Made by a program: the position numbers and the translations under genes. Under the pieces are notes generated by a model. It worked only from the letters and a program-made list of their open reading frames with translations, was not told the DNA's origin and did not search any database. A DNA stretch of 64,000 nucleotides from Parvularculaceae bacterium (GTDB taxonomy: Bacteria; Pseudomonadota; Alphaproteobacteria; Caulobacterales; Parvularculaceae): NCBI GenBank assembly GCA_021776475.1, contig JAJFFV010000005.1, forward strand, positions 1,302,001-1,366,000, written 5' to 3'. Positions 63,344-64,000 of the stretch are shown here, in pieces (the stretch's first letter is position 1; each line of letters begins with the position of its first letter).

Positions 63344-63685
63344 ATGAAACGCACTTTATTGACCTTCGGCGCCGCGGCGCTGGTTTTGACTGGCACGGCC
63401 CTCGCGGGCCATCACGAAGATGGCAAAAAAATGCATGAGGGTGAAAAAATGAGCCTCGAGGATAAGTTTGCCATGGTCGATACCGATGGCAATGGCGTCA
63501 TCACGGAAGCCGAATTCACCGCCCAAGGGGAACGCGCTACCGCGGAAAAATTTGTTAAAATGTCGGGCGGCGACGGCGAGCTGACCATGGCAGAAGTAAA
63601 AGCCCATTACGAAATGAAGAAGGCTATGCACAAAGACAAGATGCACGAAAAGCATGGCGATCACGAAGACAAAAAATCTGAGTAG
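63344..63685 (+). CDS. Secreted EF-hand protein, Met/His/Lys-rich
   Basis: A 113-residue protein with a signal peptide (1-21, ALA-GHH). One canonical EF-hand loop DTDGNGVITEAE (46-57) is present; a second loop-like segment (KMSGGDGELTMAEV) is degenerate. The C-terminus (MKKAMHKDKMHEKHGDHEDKK) is rich in Met, His and Lys, which may bind copper or other metals. AGGGAGC precedes the start. It is followed by a strong terminator and precedes mutM. Confidence 0.78.
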   Translation: MKRTLLTFGAAALVLTGTALAGHHEDGKKMHEGEKMSLEDKFAMVDTDGNGVITEAEFTAQGERATAEKFVKMSGGDGELTMAEVKAHYEMKKAMHKDKMHEKHGDHEDKKSE

Positions 63686-63710
63686 GTCCCCGGAGACACC
63701 TTGGCCTGCT

Positions 63711-63744
63711 GCCCGTCCGAATATATTTTTGGGCGGGCTTTTTT
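63711..63744 (+). terminator. Intrinsic terminator after the EF-hand gene
   Basis: Stem GCCCGTCC/GGGCGGGC (one wobble/mismatch) with a 12-nt AT-rich loop and TTTTTT directly after. It lies 26 bp after the stop codon. Confidence 0.85.
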
Positions 63745-63799
63745 ATGCACGCTGCCAGTGGTGATTGTAATCCTCTCCTTTTAAGGGCAGGCTCTGGTC

Positions 63800-64000
63800 A
63801 TGCCAGAGCTGCCAGAAGTTGAAACCGTTCGGCGGGGTCTTGCCCCAGTAATGGAGGGCGCGCGGATATTGCGGGTCGAACTACGCCGCGCCGATCTGCG
63901 GTTTCCGTTTCCAGACAGTTTCGTTAACCGGTTGACGGGTTGGCGTATCGCCGCCGCGGACCGCCGGGCAAAATACCTGCTCTTCCATCTGACCTCTGGC
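63800..64000 (+). CDS. mutM: Formamidopyrimidine-DNA glycosylase, N-terminal part
   Basis: A bifunctional base-excision repair glycosylase acting on oxidised purines. The start [14 protein letters not shown] is unmistakable, with the catalytic Pro1 and Glu2 after Met removal. The gene runs off the end of the window, so only about 67 residues are seen, with R-x3-KYLLF near the end. It follows the EF-hand gene's terminator and must have its own promoter. Confidence 0.95.
   Translation, partial: MPELPEVETVRRGLAPVMEGARILRVELRRADLRFPFPDSFVNRLTGWRIAAADRRAKYLLFHLTSG

Noticed and set aside
1-64000. CRISPR arrays, IS elements, tRNA or rRNA genes
   Set aside because: No regular direct repeats, transposase genes, terminal inverted repeats, tRNA T-arm sequences or rRNA segments were seen.

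Overview
The window comes from the chromosome of an alphaproteobacterium, probably marine or aquatic. Several things point to this. recA is followed by alaS, and recA has a GTTC-N7-GTTC type SOS box, the alphaproteobacterial LexA form. There is an RpoH sigma-32 with an intact RpoH box, a COQ4-type protein, a PodJ/SEL1-like polarity protein and a NifU-like scaffold near yidD. Coding density is high, base composition is moderately GC-rich and even, and I see no insertion sequence, prophage, CRISPR array, rRNA or tRNA. I cannot name the genus from the sequence.

Layout. 0-8 kb: the end of a DUF885 hydrolase, gamma-glutamyltransferase, a secreted protein, a decayed TetR regulator, an acyl-CoA ligase and an AsmA protein. 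8-10 kb: an ABC-2 drug/antibiotic-type exporter whose permease is frameshifted, plus two very small genes. 10-16 kb: a double thioredoxin-fold protein, a Rieske oxygenase next to a COQ4 homologue, an amino-acid permease overlapping a dimethylargininase, and an FkbM methyltransferase. 17-25 kb: housekeeping block rsgA, recA, alaS, rpoH, rluD-type. 25-27 kb: an operon of two paralogous membrane proteins and a winged-helix regulator. 27-46 kb: mixed metabolism and envelope genes, including a PodJL-like protein, acyl-CoA dehydrogenase, class II DAHP synthase and a GnnA/GnnB-like lipid A sugar pair. 46-53 kb: an accessory stretch of small genes with two ArsR-AHSA1 operons, GNATs, DUF899, YjbR, DUF4287/DUF5655 and a decayed VOC gene. 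53-64 kb: an aminotransferase, a TolB-like/TPR protein, a zinc-type TonB receptor with a small zinc-binding protein, two lipid-linked glycosyltransferases, an EF-hand protein and the start of mutM.

The most interesting signals are regulatory or very small. (1) A perfect sigma-54 promoter (YTGGCACG-N4-TTGCW) at 35410-35425 on the minus strand points into an unlisted 44-codon membrane-protein gene with a strong Shine-Dalgarno and its own terminator. (2) A 17-bp palindrome, 16/17 identical, lies in the promoters of both the ABC exporter (10012-10028) and the membrane-protein/winged-helix operon (25531-25547), so the two loci 15 kb apart probably form one regulon. (3) A Rieske oxygenase sits directly before a COQ4 homologue, which suggests an unassigned oxidative step. 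(4) Two pseudogenes (TetR, VOC) and a truncated permease show ongoing gene decay.
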